This document shows, piece by piece, positions 1 to 7,502 of a stretch of DNA of 64,000 nucleotides (its first letter is position 1; every line of letters begins with the position of its first letter). The DNA comes from Roseovarius tolerans. GTDB taxonomy: Bacteria; Pseudomonadota; Alphaproteobacteria; Rhodobacterales; Rhodobacteraceae. The translations under genes were made by a program, and so were the position numbers. Location of the stretch: contig NZ_FOBO01000008.1 in NCBI RefSeq assembly GCF_900109855.1, positions 114,058 through 178,057 of the forward strand, read 5' to 3'. A model generated the notes under the pieces. It saw nothing but the letters and a program-made list of their open reading frames with translations. It had not been told where the DNA came from and ran no database searches.

Positions 1-507
1 GCGTGACAGAAGATCACCCACTCCGGTGACGATTTCGGTCACGGCAGTAGAGATGACTGCGCCGAGGTTGGCCGGATCGGTCAAACCGGCCCGCAGGTCA
101 TTGCCGCCGAACCACACCGCCGTCAGCGGGTTGGGGCCGAGGCTTGGGGATTGCAGGCCGAACAGAGTGCGCTGTGCAGCAAAATCCGGAATATTGTCGG
201 TGTTATCGTCGGTGTCTCCGCCCGCGGGCTCCGGGTTGGCCACGGCCCGCGCACCGCCAAAGGCGAAATTGGTGCCTGAGGTAAAATTCGCGCCCAGTTG
301 GCTGGCCCATGTGTCGCCATTGGTGAACTGGCCGTCGGGATAGAGGGTGGGATCGGGGATCGTGCCAAGAGTGCTGGCGAAAATATTGCCTGGATCGCTC
401 AGGCTGTCGCCAAAAACAACAAGGTCGGAAAATGGACCGATGGGCCCGGCAGAGCCGAGCGTCGGCAGCATAGCTGTCACACCGGCCAACAGAATATTAC
501 GAATCAT
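1..507 (-). CDS. GDSL-family (SGNH) esterase/lipase, 3' part outside window
   Basis: An open frame of 169 codons runs from the ATG at 505-507 to the window edge without a stop, so only the N-terminal part is present. The first 20 or so residues are a hydrophobic signal peptide. The mature part begins near the block I motif VVFGDSLSDPGN, which carries the nucleophile serine. It then shows FAFGGARA (block II glycine) and WFGGNDL (block III GxND). This order is that of secreted SGNH hydrolases acting on esters. A G-rich ribosome site (GGGGGGAC) precedes the ATG. The C-terminus, which in related roseobacter proteins can carry a sorting tail, cannot be seen. It is divergent from the radical SAM gene. 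Confidence 0.85.
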   Translation of the reverse strand, partial: MIRNILLAGVTAMLPTLGSAGPIGPFSDLVVFGDSLSDPGNIFASTLGTIPDPTLYPDGQFTNGDTWASQLGANFTSGTNFAFGGARAVANPEPAGGDTDDNTDNIPDFAAQRTLFGLQSPSLGPNPLTAVWFGGNDLRAGLTDPANLGAVISTAVTEIVTGVGDLLSR

Positions 508-521
508 GTGTCCCCCCAGAC

Positions 522-533
522 ATGAAATTTCAT
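522..533. promoter_or_regulatory. 12-nt perfect palindrome upstream of the esterase
   Basis: ATGAAATTTCAT reads the same on both strands and lies 15 nt upstream of the esterase start, in an AT-rich divergent promoter region (508-644). An operator role is inference. A 12-nt AT-rich palindrome can also arise by chance. Confidence 0.25.
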
Positions 534-616
534 AGAACTATAGGTGAGCATGGTCTCTGGATGCCGCGCAAATAAATTTGCCGATTCTGCATCAGGCCGT
601 AACGTCACTTGTGAAT

Positions 617-631
617 GTTCATTTTATGTTC
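617..631 (+). promoter_or_regulatory. LexA (SOS) box, alphaproteobacterial type
   Basis: The sequence shows GTTC, seven bases (ATTTTAT), then GTTC, ending 13 nt before the ATG at 645. Direct repeats of the form GTTC-N7-GTTC are the established LexA operator of alphaproteobacteria. The position over the translation start region would block expression of the radical SAM gene until DNA damage. It also argues against the more upstream ATG at 615, which would place the operator inside the coding sequence. Confidence 0.7.
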
Positions 632-644
632 CATATTTCCGACC

Positions 645-1730
645 ATGACCGAGGATGCGACCTTGCCCCATGATCTGCGCCTGCGGGCGCGCGGTGCCGT
701 GAGCAACGCGGTGGGCCGGTTCGAGGCGCATGGCGTGCGCTACGAGGCAGATGGCTGGGACCGCAACGAGGAGGAGCGGGTGATGCGCACGCAGGTCTCG
801 GAGGAGCGGCCGCGCCGGATCATCAGTTACAACCGCTCGCCCGATCTGCCTTTTGATCGGTCGATCAACCCCTATCGCGGCTGTGAGCATGGCTGTGTCT
901 ATTGTTTCGCGCGGCCGAGCCACGCCTATCTGGGGCTGTCGCCCGGCCTCGATTTCGAGACCCGGCTGATCGCGCGGCCCGAGGCCCCTTTGCGGCTGGA
1001 GGCGGAGTTGCGCGCGCGCAGCTACCGGGTGGCGCCGATTGCCATCGGCACCAACACCGATCCCTATCAGCCGGTGGAGCGGGAATATGCGATCACCCGC
1101 CGCTGTCTGGAGGTGCTGTCGCGGTTCAACCATCCGGTGGCGGTCGTGACCAAGGGCACGCTGATCGAGCGCGATCTGGATATCCTGTCGGAGATGGCAG
1201 CGCGGGGGCTGGCGAAGGTTGGTGTGTCTGTCACCACGCTTGATGACCGGCTGGCGCGGCTGTTGGAGCCGCGCGCGCCGTCGCCTGCGCGGCGTCTGGC
1301 GGTGATCCGGCGGCTGAGCGACGCCGGGGTGCCGGTGCGGGTGATGGTGTCGCCGGTCGTGCCGGGGCTGAGCGATCACGAGATCGAGGCGATTCTGGAG
1401 GCCGCCCGGGATGCCGGGGCGGGGGCCGCAAGCTGGATCATGCTGCGGCTGCCGCGCGAGGTGTCGAGGCTGTTTCAGGAGTGGCTGGCTGCGCATTACC
1501 CGGACCGCGCGGGCCGGGTGATGAACCGGCTGCGCGAGATGCATGGCGGTAAGGACTATTCCGCCGACTGGCATCGGCGGATGCGCGGCGAGGGGGTGTT
1601 CGCGCGAATGATCGCGCGGCGGTTCGATCTGGCGGCGCGGCGGATGGGGCTGGATGCGGGGCAGGGTGCTCTGCGCTGCGATCTCTTCGAGGTGCCGCTG
1701 GCGCGGGGGGATCAGATGGCGTTGTTTTGA
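645..1730 (+). CDS. PA0069 family radical SAM protein
   Basis: 361 residues. The cluster motif CEHGCVYC gives the three cysteines (CxxxCxxC) that bind the [4Fe-4S] cluster cleaving S-adenosylmethionine. It is preceded by the family's NPYRGCEHG context and followed by GTNTDPYQP and VVTKGTL, typical of the PA0069/Rv2578c group. This group is distantly related to spore photoproduct lyase, and its substrate is not established. An ATG at 615 would add ten residues, but it sits over a LexA-type operator, so 645 is preferred. The operator suggests induction by DNA damage and hence a repair role, which is inference. A dispersed intergenic repeat follows the stop. Confidence 0.85.
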   Translation: MTEDATLPHDLRLRARGAVSNAVGRFEAHGVRYEADGWDRNEEERVMRTQVSEERPRRIISYNRSPDLPFDRSINPYRGCEHGCVYCFARPSHAYLGLSPGLDFETRLIARPEAPLRLEAELRARSYRVAPIAIGTNTDPYQPVEREYAITRRCLEVLSRFNHPVAVVTKGTLIERDLDILSEMAARGLAKVGVSVTTLDDRLARLLEPRAPSPARRLAVIRRLSDAGVPVRVMVSPVVPGLSDHEIEAILEAARDAGAGAASWIMLRLPREVSRLFQEWLAAHYPDRAGRVMNRLREMHGGKDYSADWHRRMRGEGVFARMIARRFDLAARRMGLDAGQGALRCDLFEVPLARGDQMALF

Positions 1731-1755
1731 GGGGGGGTGCCATCGCCGAAAACGG

Positions 1756-1933
1756 CAGAAGGTGCGGCGCGATCGCAGGGCCGGGGACTGGCGATGTGAC
1801 GGTCGTGGCGGGTACTTTATCCCAGCCAAGTCATTCTAAACTCAACACGTTGCGCGCCCTATCATATCGCCAGGCCGCGGGACGGCCAGGCGATCGCGCG
1901 GCACCTTCGGTGCGTTTCGCGCGGGAGGTGCGT
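1756..1933. repeat. dispersed intergenic repeat, copy 1
   Basis: This segment aligns base for base over most of its length with 46053-46254. The best block contains TTTATCCCAGCCAAGTCATT followed by a near-identical AACTCAACACGTTGCGC. It also includes the small hairpin GCACC-TTC-GGTGC and a G/C-rich tail. It fills the gap between two convergent genes (radical SAM and bmt). It lacks the 24-nt internal palindrome seen in copy 2. Confidence 0.85.
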
Positions 1934-1949
1934 TAGCCCACCCGACCCC

Positions 1950-2960
1950 TCACGCCCGTCTGCGGCGGGTGCGGCGGGGGGCGGGGACGTCGTCGCCGGT
2001 GCCGTCGGCCGCTGAGGAGAACGCGCCGAGCGCGTCGGTGATCTGGTCGAGCGTCGGGCGCGGGCCCTTGGGGCGCTCTTCCAGCGCGGCGCGCATCTTG
2101 GACAGATGCTCGGGCATGGTGCCGCAGCAGCCGCCGATGATGGTGGCGCCCGCGTCACGCGCCAGCACCGCGTAATCGGCCATCAGTTCGGGCGTGCCGT
2201 CATAGTGGATGTGGCCGTCGTGATATTTGGGGATGCCGGCATTGCCCTTGGCGATGATCGGGCGTTCGGAGCCTTGGGCCACAAAGCCCAGCACGGTGCG
2301 CAGAAGGTCGGATGCGCCAACGCCGCAATTGGCCCCGAAGGCGAGCGGCGGGTTGCCCAGTTTCTCGACCATCGTCGCCATGTCGGCGGAGGTCAGGCCC
2401 ATCATCGTGCGCCCGGCGGTGTCAAAGCTCATGGTGCCGCACCACGGCATGTCGGCGAGCTTGAAGGCCTCGGCGGCGGCCTTGTATTCTTCTTGTGCGG
2501 AGATCGTTTCGAGCCAGAGCACGTCGGCCCCGCCTTCCTTGAGGCCCTCGGCCTGTTCGTGGAAGATCTCGACGGCCAGCTCATGGGTGAGCGCGCCCAT
2601 CGGGGCCATGATCTCGCCGGTCGGGCCGACCGAGCCTGCGACGATCACCGGGCGGTCATAGCGGTCGGCCACCGAGCGGCCGATCTCGGCGGAGATGCGC
2701 GACAGTTCGCGGGCGCGTTTCTGCGCGCCGTGCAGTTTGAGCCGCGCCGCGTTGCCGCCGAAGGAGTTGGTGAGAAAGAGGTCGCTGCCCGCATCCACCG
2801 CCTGTTTGTAGAGCAGTGCGATCCGGTCGGGATGCTCATCGTTCCACATTTCCGGCGCGTCGCCGGATTCGAGCCCCATGTTGAACAGGTTGGTTCCCGT
2901 GGCCCCGTCGGCGAGAATCCAGTCGCGCGTGGCCAGCAGTTTGGTGAGGGCGTTGGTCAT
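1950..2960 (-). CDS. bmt: betaine--homocysteine S-methyltransferase
   Basis: 336 residues. This is a homocysteine S-methyltransferase-type TIM barrel that moves a methyl group from glycine betaine to homocysteine to give methionine and dimethylglycine, in the cytoplasm. Visible motifs are the N-terminal LADGATGTNLF, LTNSFGGN, GANCGVGASD with the first zinc cysteine, and GGCCGTMPEH with the paired zinc cysteines. The C-terminal arginine-rich tail is unusual but harmless. The start at 2960 (MTNALTK) is chosen because the family begins there. An in-frame ATG at 3032 would add 24 residues without family likeness. No riboswitch of a recognised class is evident upstream. Confidence 0.88.
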   Translation of the reverse strand: MTNALTKLLATRDWILADGATGTNLFNMGLESGDAPEMWNDEHPDRIALLYKQAVDAGSDLFLTNSFGGNAARLKLHGAQKRARELSRISAEIGRSVADRYDRPVIVAGSVGPTGEIMAPMGALTHELAVEIFHEQAEGLKEGGADVLWLETISAQEEYKAAAEAFKLADMPWCGTMSFDTAGRTMMGLTSADMATMVEKLGNPPLAFGANCGVGASDLLRTVLGFVAQGSERPIIAKGNAGIPKYHDGHIHYDGTPELMADYAVLARDAGATIIGGCCGTMPEHLSKMRAALEERPKGPRPTLDQITDALGAFSSAADGTGDDVPAPRRTRRRRA

Positions 2961-3071
2961 GATGATATTCCGCTTTTGAGGCTGGGCAGCTTTGGCACCG
3001 GAGGCGGTGCTGCGCAAACTCATATTTCTCATGTAAATGGTGAGGCGCGTTTGAACTTGGCGCGCAGCACG

Positions 3072-3101
3072 AAAAAACGGCGCGCCGGGCGTGGCGCGCC
3101 G
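3072..3101 (-). terminator. rho-independent terminator of the zeta-subunit gene
   Basis: On the minus strand a 9-bp stem (CGGCGCGCC paired with GGCGCGCCG, loop of six) is followed by six T residues. It lies 21 nt past the stop of the ATP synthase zeta subunit gene and before the bmt promoter region (2961-3071). Confidence 0.85.
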
Positions 3102-3121
3102 CTGTGAAAAACGTACCGGTG

Positions 3122-3436
3122 TCAGGTTTCCTTGACCAGCTGGCCTTTGGCGATCTTGAGCAACTCGTCCATCTTGGCGCGGATCGTTTCGGCATCGGCG
3201 ATATCGCCGAGGTCCCCTGCGACCTTGCGCACCACGTCTTCGTGGCCGGCCTCTTCGAAATCGGCCTTCACGACCTCGCGGGCATAGGCATCGGCGTCGT
3301 CGCCGGTCTTGCCCAGAAGTTCTGCGGCCCAGAGGCCCAGAAGCTTGTTGCGCCGAGCCACGGCACGGAAGGCCATTTCCTCGTCATGGGCGAACTTGTT
3401 CTCGAATGCGCTTTCGCGATCGTCGAAGGTGGTCAT
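3122..3436 (-). CDS. ATP synthase inhibitor subunit zeta (DUF1476)
   Basis: 104 residues. It shows the family pattern MTTFDDRE, KFAHDEE, ARRNKLLGLWAAELLGK and DFEEAGHEDV. DUF1476 proteins are the zeta subunit of alphaproteobacterial F1Fo-ATP synthase, described in Paracoccus denitrificans as an inhibitor of ATP hydrolysis through its N-terminal region. The length matches the family. The ATG at 3436 begins the conserved N-terminus, and an in-frame start at 3502 is not supported. A strong terminator follows, so the gene is probably monocistronic. Confidence 0.9.
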   Translation of the reverse strand: MTTFDDRESAFENKFAHDEEMAFRAVARRNKLLGLWAAELLGKTGDDADAYAREVVKADFEEAGHEDVVRKVAGDLGDIADAETIRAKMDELLKIAKGQLVKET

Positions 3437-3562
3437 CGGGCCGGTCCCCTTGCACTGCGTTGCGGTTGCCCCCGATATGCCGCCTGACGCGACAAAGAGC
3501 AAGAGGCGCGCCGGGGTTTCGGCGCGTCTGTACGTCTTGGTCGCACCCTGATGCGCGTCGGA

Positions 3563-4387
3563 TCAGCTATCGGCGCCCTTGGGCAGCACCCTCTCGAAGC
3601 GGTTGCCCTCGGTATCGGTGGCCATCACGCGCAGGTCGGTCGATCCGTTGTCGTTGTAGGAAAAGCGAAACACCGGGTTTTCCGAGATCGAGATGCCGCC
3701 ATCCATGGTGAAGAGCAACTCGTCGCCCTGCCAGACCTCCATATGGTCGATGAAATGGGCGGGGATGAAAAGCTGAGTGATCTGATCGCGTTGCAGGCCG
3801 GAATAGTTCGGGTGGCGGACCATGATCTGCGCCTCGCGGCGCGGCGTGGAGATTTGGGTGGCGGGCAGGAAGCTCTTGAGTTTCATCTTGCCCATCGCGG
3901 CGAGCGCCACCTCTGGGTCGCGGCTGGCGGGGGCGGAACAGCCGCCTGAGGCCTTGACGAAGCGCCCGGTCATGTGCAGGCCATCCTCGGTTACGGCGAT
4001 GACGCGGACGTTGGAATACTGGTTGACGCGCACGCGCAGTTCAAAGTCGATCGGCGCCATCGCATCCGAAAAGCCGAGTTCCGCCGCCACTGGCGCGGGG
4101 TTTTCGTCGATCACCACAGTCGCCTTGCGGATGCGGGCGCTGGTGTCGGTCTGCTTGAGCAGGATCGGCACGGTCGCCGCGTCATGGGCGCGGTAGGGGG
4201 CGTCGAGCGTGAGCAGCGCGCTGCCGTCGTGGATCGGGGCGGTGCCGACCACATCCTCGCGCAGCATGTCCCACATCTCGCTCTCGGTGAGCGGGTTTTC
4301 GACCTGGTCACCGGCCTGGGCCGTAAAGGCCAATGAGGCGGCGAGTGCCGCGACGGCCAGGAATTTTCCGGTCAGTTTTCCGGCCAT
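3563..4387 (-). CDS. quinoprotein dehydrogenase-associated SoxYZ-like carrier (copy 1)
   Basis: 274 residues with a signal peptide ending near AQA (about residue 27), so it acts in the periplasm. The N-terminal domain resembles SoxY and ends in a SGGCSAP motif (Cys150). The C-terminal domain resembles SoxZ (HPNYSGLQRDQ, FIPAHFI, ISISENPVFRF). Such fusions occur next to PQQ-dependent dehydrogenases. The single cysteine in the SoxY-type position suggests covalent carrying of an intermediate, as SoxY does for sulfur, but the cargo is unknown. The start at 4387 has AGGAGGAAAGACC before it. It is divergent from the zinc metallohydrolase gene. A second copy lies at 13225-14037. Confidence 0.85.
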   Translation of the reverse strand: MAGKLTGKFLAVAALAASLAFTAQAGDQVENPLTESEMWDMLREDVVGTAPIHDGSALLTLDAPYRAHDAATVPILLKQTDTSARIRKATVVIDENPAPVAAELGFSDAMAPIDFELRVRVNQYSNVRVIAVTEDGLHMTGRFVKASGGCSAPASRDPEVALAAMGKMKLKSFLPATQISTPRREAQIMVRHPNYSGLQRDQITQLFIPAHFIDHMEVWQGDELLFTMDGGISISENPVFRFSYNDNGSTDLRVMATDTEGNRFERVLPKGADS

Positions 4388-4522
4388 GGTCTTTCCTCCT
4401 CCCATGGGTGCGCGTGAAATGTAGCATAAACCCGCGTTGACGCGAAGTCATACCAAAGTTGGCGTGGATCACGGCTCTGTGTAGGATGAGGCTGAGCGTA
4501 TTAAAAACGCAGTGGTGGTGCG

Positions 4523-5566
4523 ATGTTCGAAGCGATCCTGACCATGTGCCTGATGGGGGCCGAGCCGGTGTGCCGGGAGCGGCTGCTGGCGGGATATGCG
4601 GCGGCGAGCGAGGCCGGGTGCCGCGCGGCGTTGATCGAGAGCCCGCCCGATCTGGCGGGGTTGGCGGAGGGGCTGGAGGTTTCGGGGCCGGACTGCCGGG
4701 CGGCGGGCGAGGCGCTGGAGGTGGCCGAGGTCGCACCGGGGGTATTCGCGCATCTGGGGCGGGTGGCGGAGCCGGATGCGGCGAACCGGGGCGATGTCAG
4801 CAATCTGGGGTTTGTCATCGGCGGGGCGGGGGTGGCGGTGATCGACACCGGCAGCGCGCCCTGGATGGGTGAGGCGCTGTGGCGGGCCATTCGCGCGCGC
4901 ACGGACTTGCCTGTCACGCACGTCATCCTGACCCATATGCACCCCGATCATGTGTTCGGCGCGGGCGTCCTCATGGAGAGGGGGGCGCGGGTCTGGGGGC
5001 ATGCGGGACTGGTGCGCGCGCTGGCGGACCGGCAGGCGAATTACCTTGAAAGCCTGCGCGCGCTGGTGGGCGAGGCGGAGTTTGTCGGGGTGCGGGTGCC
5101 CGGCGTGACGGACCCGGTGGCGGAGCGTGCCGAGATTGATCTGGGGGGTCGCGTGCTCGATCTGCGGGCCTGGCCTGTGGCGCATACCGGCAATGACCTG
5201 ACGGTGCTGGACCGGGAAAGTGGCACGCTATTCTCGGGTGATCTGGTGTTTGATCGGCATACCCCCGCCCTCGATGGCAGCCTGTGGGGCTGGCGCGCGG
5301 TGCTGGACGAGATGCAGGCGATGGCGGTGGCGCGGGTCATTCCGGGGCATGGTGGCCCGTCGCTGGAGTGGCCACGGGGCGCGCATCCGCTGGCGCGCTA
5401 TCTGAAGGTGCTGGAGCGCGACACCCGTGCGGCTATCGACGAAGGCGCGCGGCTGTCGGAGGCGGTGGAGACGGTGGCGCAGAGCGAGGCCGGGGCTTGG
5501 CAGCTGTTTGATGCCTACAACCCGCGCAACGCCACGGTGGCCTACACAGAACTGGAATGGGAATAG
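4523..5566 (+). CDS. quinoprotein relay system zinc metallohydrolase (SoxH-related)
   Basis: 347 residues with a metallo-beta-lactamase fold. THMHPDH gives His138, His140, Asp142 and His143 for two metal ions. Later ligands are in PVAHTGND, FSGDLVFD and PGHGG. The N-terminal 45 residues carry extra cysteines (CLMGAEPVCRE, AGCRAAL), typical of the type 2 proteins found beside PQQ dehydrogenases. The natural partner is probably the divergent SoxYZ-like carrier: a hydrolase that frees a group bound to the carrier thiol would fit, but this is inference. The first residues are only weakly hydrophobic as a signal, so export is likely but not certain. Confidence 0.8.
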   Translation: MFEAILTMCLMGAEPVCRERLLAGYAAASEAGCRAALIESPPDLAGLAEGLEVSGPDCRAAGEALEVAEVAPGVFAHLGRVAEPDAANRGDVSNLGFVIGGAGVAVIDTGSAPWMGEALWRAIRARTDLPVTHVILTHMHPDHVFGAGVLMERGARVWGHAGLVRALADRQANYLESLRALVGEAEFVGVRVPGVTDPVAERAEIDLGGRVLDLRAWPVAHTGNDLTVLDRESGTLFSGDLVFDRHTPALDGSLWGWRAVLDEMQAMAVARVIPGHGGPSLEWPRGAHPLARYLKVLERDTRAAIDEGARLSEAVETVAQSEAGAWQLFDAYNPRNATVAYTELEWE

Positions 5567-5572
5567 GGCCGG

Positions 5573-6205
5573 TCAGCCCGGCTCGTTGATCTGCTGTTGC
5601 AGGATCTGCGCGAGCGAATAGAGCCGTTTTTCGATCAGCGTCGGGGTTTCGCAGAGATAGGTGATCGTGCTCTGGCGGTCGGTATAGATCACCTGATCCC
5701 AGTCAAGCTGTTCCTCGAGCGCATCGACGCGGTCGAAATCGGGGCTGTCGGAGTTCATCAGCGTGCCCATCTCGGCGCGGGCGGTGTCGATCCGCTCGGA
5801 AAGCGCGATCTGGCTGAGGGAAAACTCTTCGATCCCCGAAATCACCTGGGCGCGGCGGGTCGAGAGGGTGGTGAACACGCGCTGGAAGACGTGGCCCAGC
5901 ATGTCGGGCGCACCGTCATGGCGGGCGGCGAACTCCTCTATATCGGGGCGCAACTCCTCGACTTCGAGCCGTCGCAGCGCCAGCTTGGCGGCGAGGCGGT
6001 CGATCTCGCGTTTCAGGTCCGGGTCGGCCTCTGGGGTTTCGGGCAGGGGATGTGTCCACATCAGCCCGACCGAGAGCGTGGGCACCTTGCGCTGGATGCA
6101 GGGCCATGTCGGATCGGAGAAATCTGCGGCGTGAGTGCTGCCCGCCGCAAGTATCAGCGACAGCGCGATCCCCAATGATTTCGAGCGTGACATGCGGCCT
6201 GACAT
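5573..6205 (-). CDS. secreted protein of unknown function in the methanol locus
   Basis: 210 residues. A signal peptide runs to about THAAD. The mature start has DPTWPCIQRKVP, then a mostly helical, charged region (ADPDLKREIDRLAAKLA, RRLEVEELRPDIEEF) that looks coiled-coil prone. A second cysteine lies in ITYLCETP, so one disulfide is possible. I recognise no catalytic motif. The start is the ATG at 6205 with GGGAGG eight nt upstream; a TTG just before is less likely. It ends 6 nt from the metallohydrolase stop (convergent) and is divergent from the formaldehyde dehydrogenase gene, so it is probably part of the methanol regulon. Confidence 0.65.
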   Translation of the reverse strand: MSGRMSRSKSLGIALSLILAAGSTHAADFSDPTWPCIQRKVPTLSVGLMWTHPLPETPEADPDLKREIDRLAAKLALRRLEVEELRPDIEEFAARHDGAPDMLGHVFQRVFTTLSTRRAQVISGIEEFSLSQIALSERIDTARAEMGTLMNSDSPDFDRVDALEEQLDWDQVIYTDRQSTITYLCETPTLIEKRLYSLAQILQQQINEPG

Positions 6206-6267
6206 CAATTGTGCCTCCCTTGGCTACGACTATGGTCGAGCATGCGGGGGCTGTCCAGCGAACCCAA

Positions 6268-6281
6268 TACCCACCAAGGTA
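6268..6281. promoter_or_regulatory. possible operator TACC-N6-GGTA
   Basis: TACC and GGTA arms flank CACCAA in the 183-nt region between the divergent gene at 5573-6205 and the formaldehyde dehydrogenase gene. A partial match (TACC, six bases, GG) lies at 4451-4462 between the SoxYZ-like and hydrolase genes. The shape resembles a small activator site. The evidence is only the dyad and its position. Confidence 0.25.
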
Positions 6282-6388
6282 TGAATTGTTTGGACCGGTG
6301 CGCCGCCCGCATACTCCTGAGGAAAAATCGCCGCATCGCGATTCCCGAAGGTGGGCGTGGCGTGGCCGGAATGCAAAGAGGAAGTTGG

Positions 6389-7501
6389 ATGCGCACACGT
6401 GCTGCCGTGGCCGTTGAGGCCGGGAAACCGTTGGAGATCATGGAGGTTGAGCTGGACGGCCCGAAACCGGGTGAGGTTCTGGTGGAGATCAAGGCGACGG
6501 GGCTGTGTCATACCGACGAGTTCACCCGCTCGGGCGATGACCCTGAGGGGATTTTCCCGGCGATCCTCGGCCATGAGGGCGCGGGCGTGGTGATCGAAGT
6601 CGGCGAGGGGGTGACGAGCCTCGAAGTGGGCGATCACGTGATCCCGCTCTATACGCCCGAATGCCGCGAATGCGACTATTGCCTGCACCCCAAGACCAAC
6701 CTCTGCCAGGCGATCCGCTCGACCCAAGGCCAGGGCCTGTTGCCGGATGGCACGACGCGGTTCCGGATGCTCGATGGCACGCCGATCCATCATTACATGG
6801 GCTGTTCGACCTTCGCCAACCATACCGTGGTGCCGGAGATTGCGCTCGCCAAGGTGCGCAAGGACGCGCCCTTCGACAAGATCTGCTATATCGGCTGTGG
6901 CGTCACCACCGGCATCGGCGCGGTGATCAACACCGCCAAGGTGGAGCTGGGCTCGACCGCGATCGTGTTCGGGCTGGGCGGCATCGGATTGAACGTCATT
7001 CAGGGGCTGCGGCTGGCGGGCGCGGATCAGATCGTGGGCGTCGATCTCAACCCCGGCAAGGTCGAGATGGCGACGCATTTCGGGATGACCGATTTCGTCA
7101 ACCCCAAGGAGGTGGAGGGCGATCTGGTGGCGCATCTGGTCGAACTGACCGGGGGCGGCGCGGATTACACGTTCGATGCCACGGGCAATGTCGGCGTGAT
7201 GCGCGCGGCGCTCGAATCGGCGCATAAGGGCTGGGGTGAGAGCATCATCATCGGCGTGGCGCCTGCGGGGGCCGAGATTTCGACCCGGCCGTTCCAGCTG
7301 GTGACCGGGCGGAGCTGGCGCGGCACGGCCTTCGGCGGCGCGCGCGGGCGCACCGATGTGCCGAAGATTGTCGATTGGTACATGCAGGGCAAGATCGAGA
7401 TCGACCCGATGATCACGCACAAGCTGAGCCTCGATCAGATCAACGAGGGGTTCGAGCTGATGCACAAGGGCGAGTCGATCCGCGCCGTGGTGGAGTTTTG
7501 A
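6389..7501 (+). CDS. flhA: S-(hydroxymethyl)glutathione dehydrogenase (class III alcohol dehydrogenase)
   Basis: 370 residues of a zinc-dependent medium-chain dehydrogenase. It oxidises the glutathione adduct of formaldehyde to S-formylglutathione with NAD+ in the cytoplasm. The sequence shows the catalytic zinc ligands in GLCHTDE and GHEGAG, the structural zinc cysteines in PECRECDYC with a fourth in LCQA, the glutathione-enzyme feature STFANHTVV, and the NAD-binding GLGGIGLN. The start at 6389 (MRTRAAVA) has GAGGAAG upstream; the open frame extends 60 codons further without family likeness. It is followed after one base by the formylglutathione hydrolase gene, so the two are surely co-transcribed. 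frmA and adhI are other names used. Confidence 0.95.
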   Translation: MRTRAAVAVEAGKPLEIMEVELDGPKPGEVLVEIKATGLCHTDEFTRSGDDPEGIFPAILGHEGAGVVIEVGEGVTSLEVGDHVIPLYTPECRECDYCLHPKTNLCQAIRSTQGQGLLPDGTTRFRMLDGTPIHHYMGCSTFANHTVVPEIALAKVRKDAPFDKICYIGCGVTTGIGAVINTAKVELGSTAIVFGLGGIGLNVIQGLRLAGADQIVGVDLNPGKVEMATHFGMTDFVNPKEVEGDLVAHLVELTGGGADYTFDATGNVGVMRAALESAHKGWGESIIIGVAPAGAEISTRPFQLVTGRSWRGTAFGGARGRTDVPKIVDWYMQGKIEIDPMITHKLSLDQINEGFELMHKGESIRAVVEF

Positions 7502-7502
7502 G

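Noticed and set aside
615..644. Longer radical SAM protein starting at ATG 615
   Set aside because: It would put the LexA-type box inside the coding sequence and adds residues unlike the family.
2961..3071. Possible S-adenosylmethionine riboswitch before bmt
   Set aside because: The leader shows none of the conserved blocks I know for SAM-II or SAM/SAH classes; only a weak imperfect dyad around CATG.
3500..3545. GC-rich hairpin after position 3500 as a terminator
   Set aside because: It lies upstream of the zeta-subunit gene on the minus strand and has no T run.
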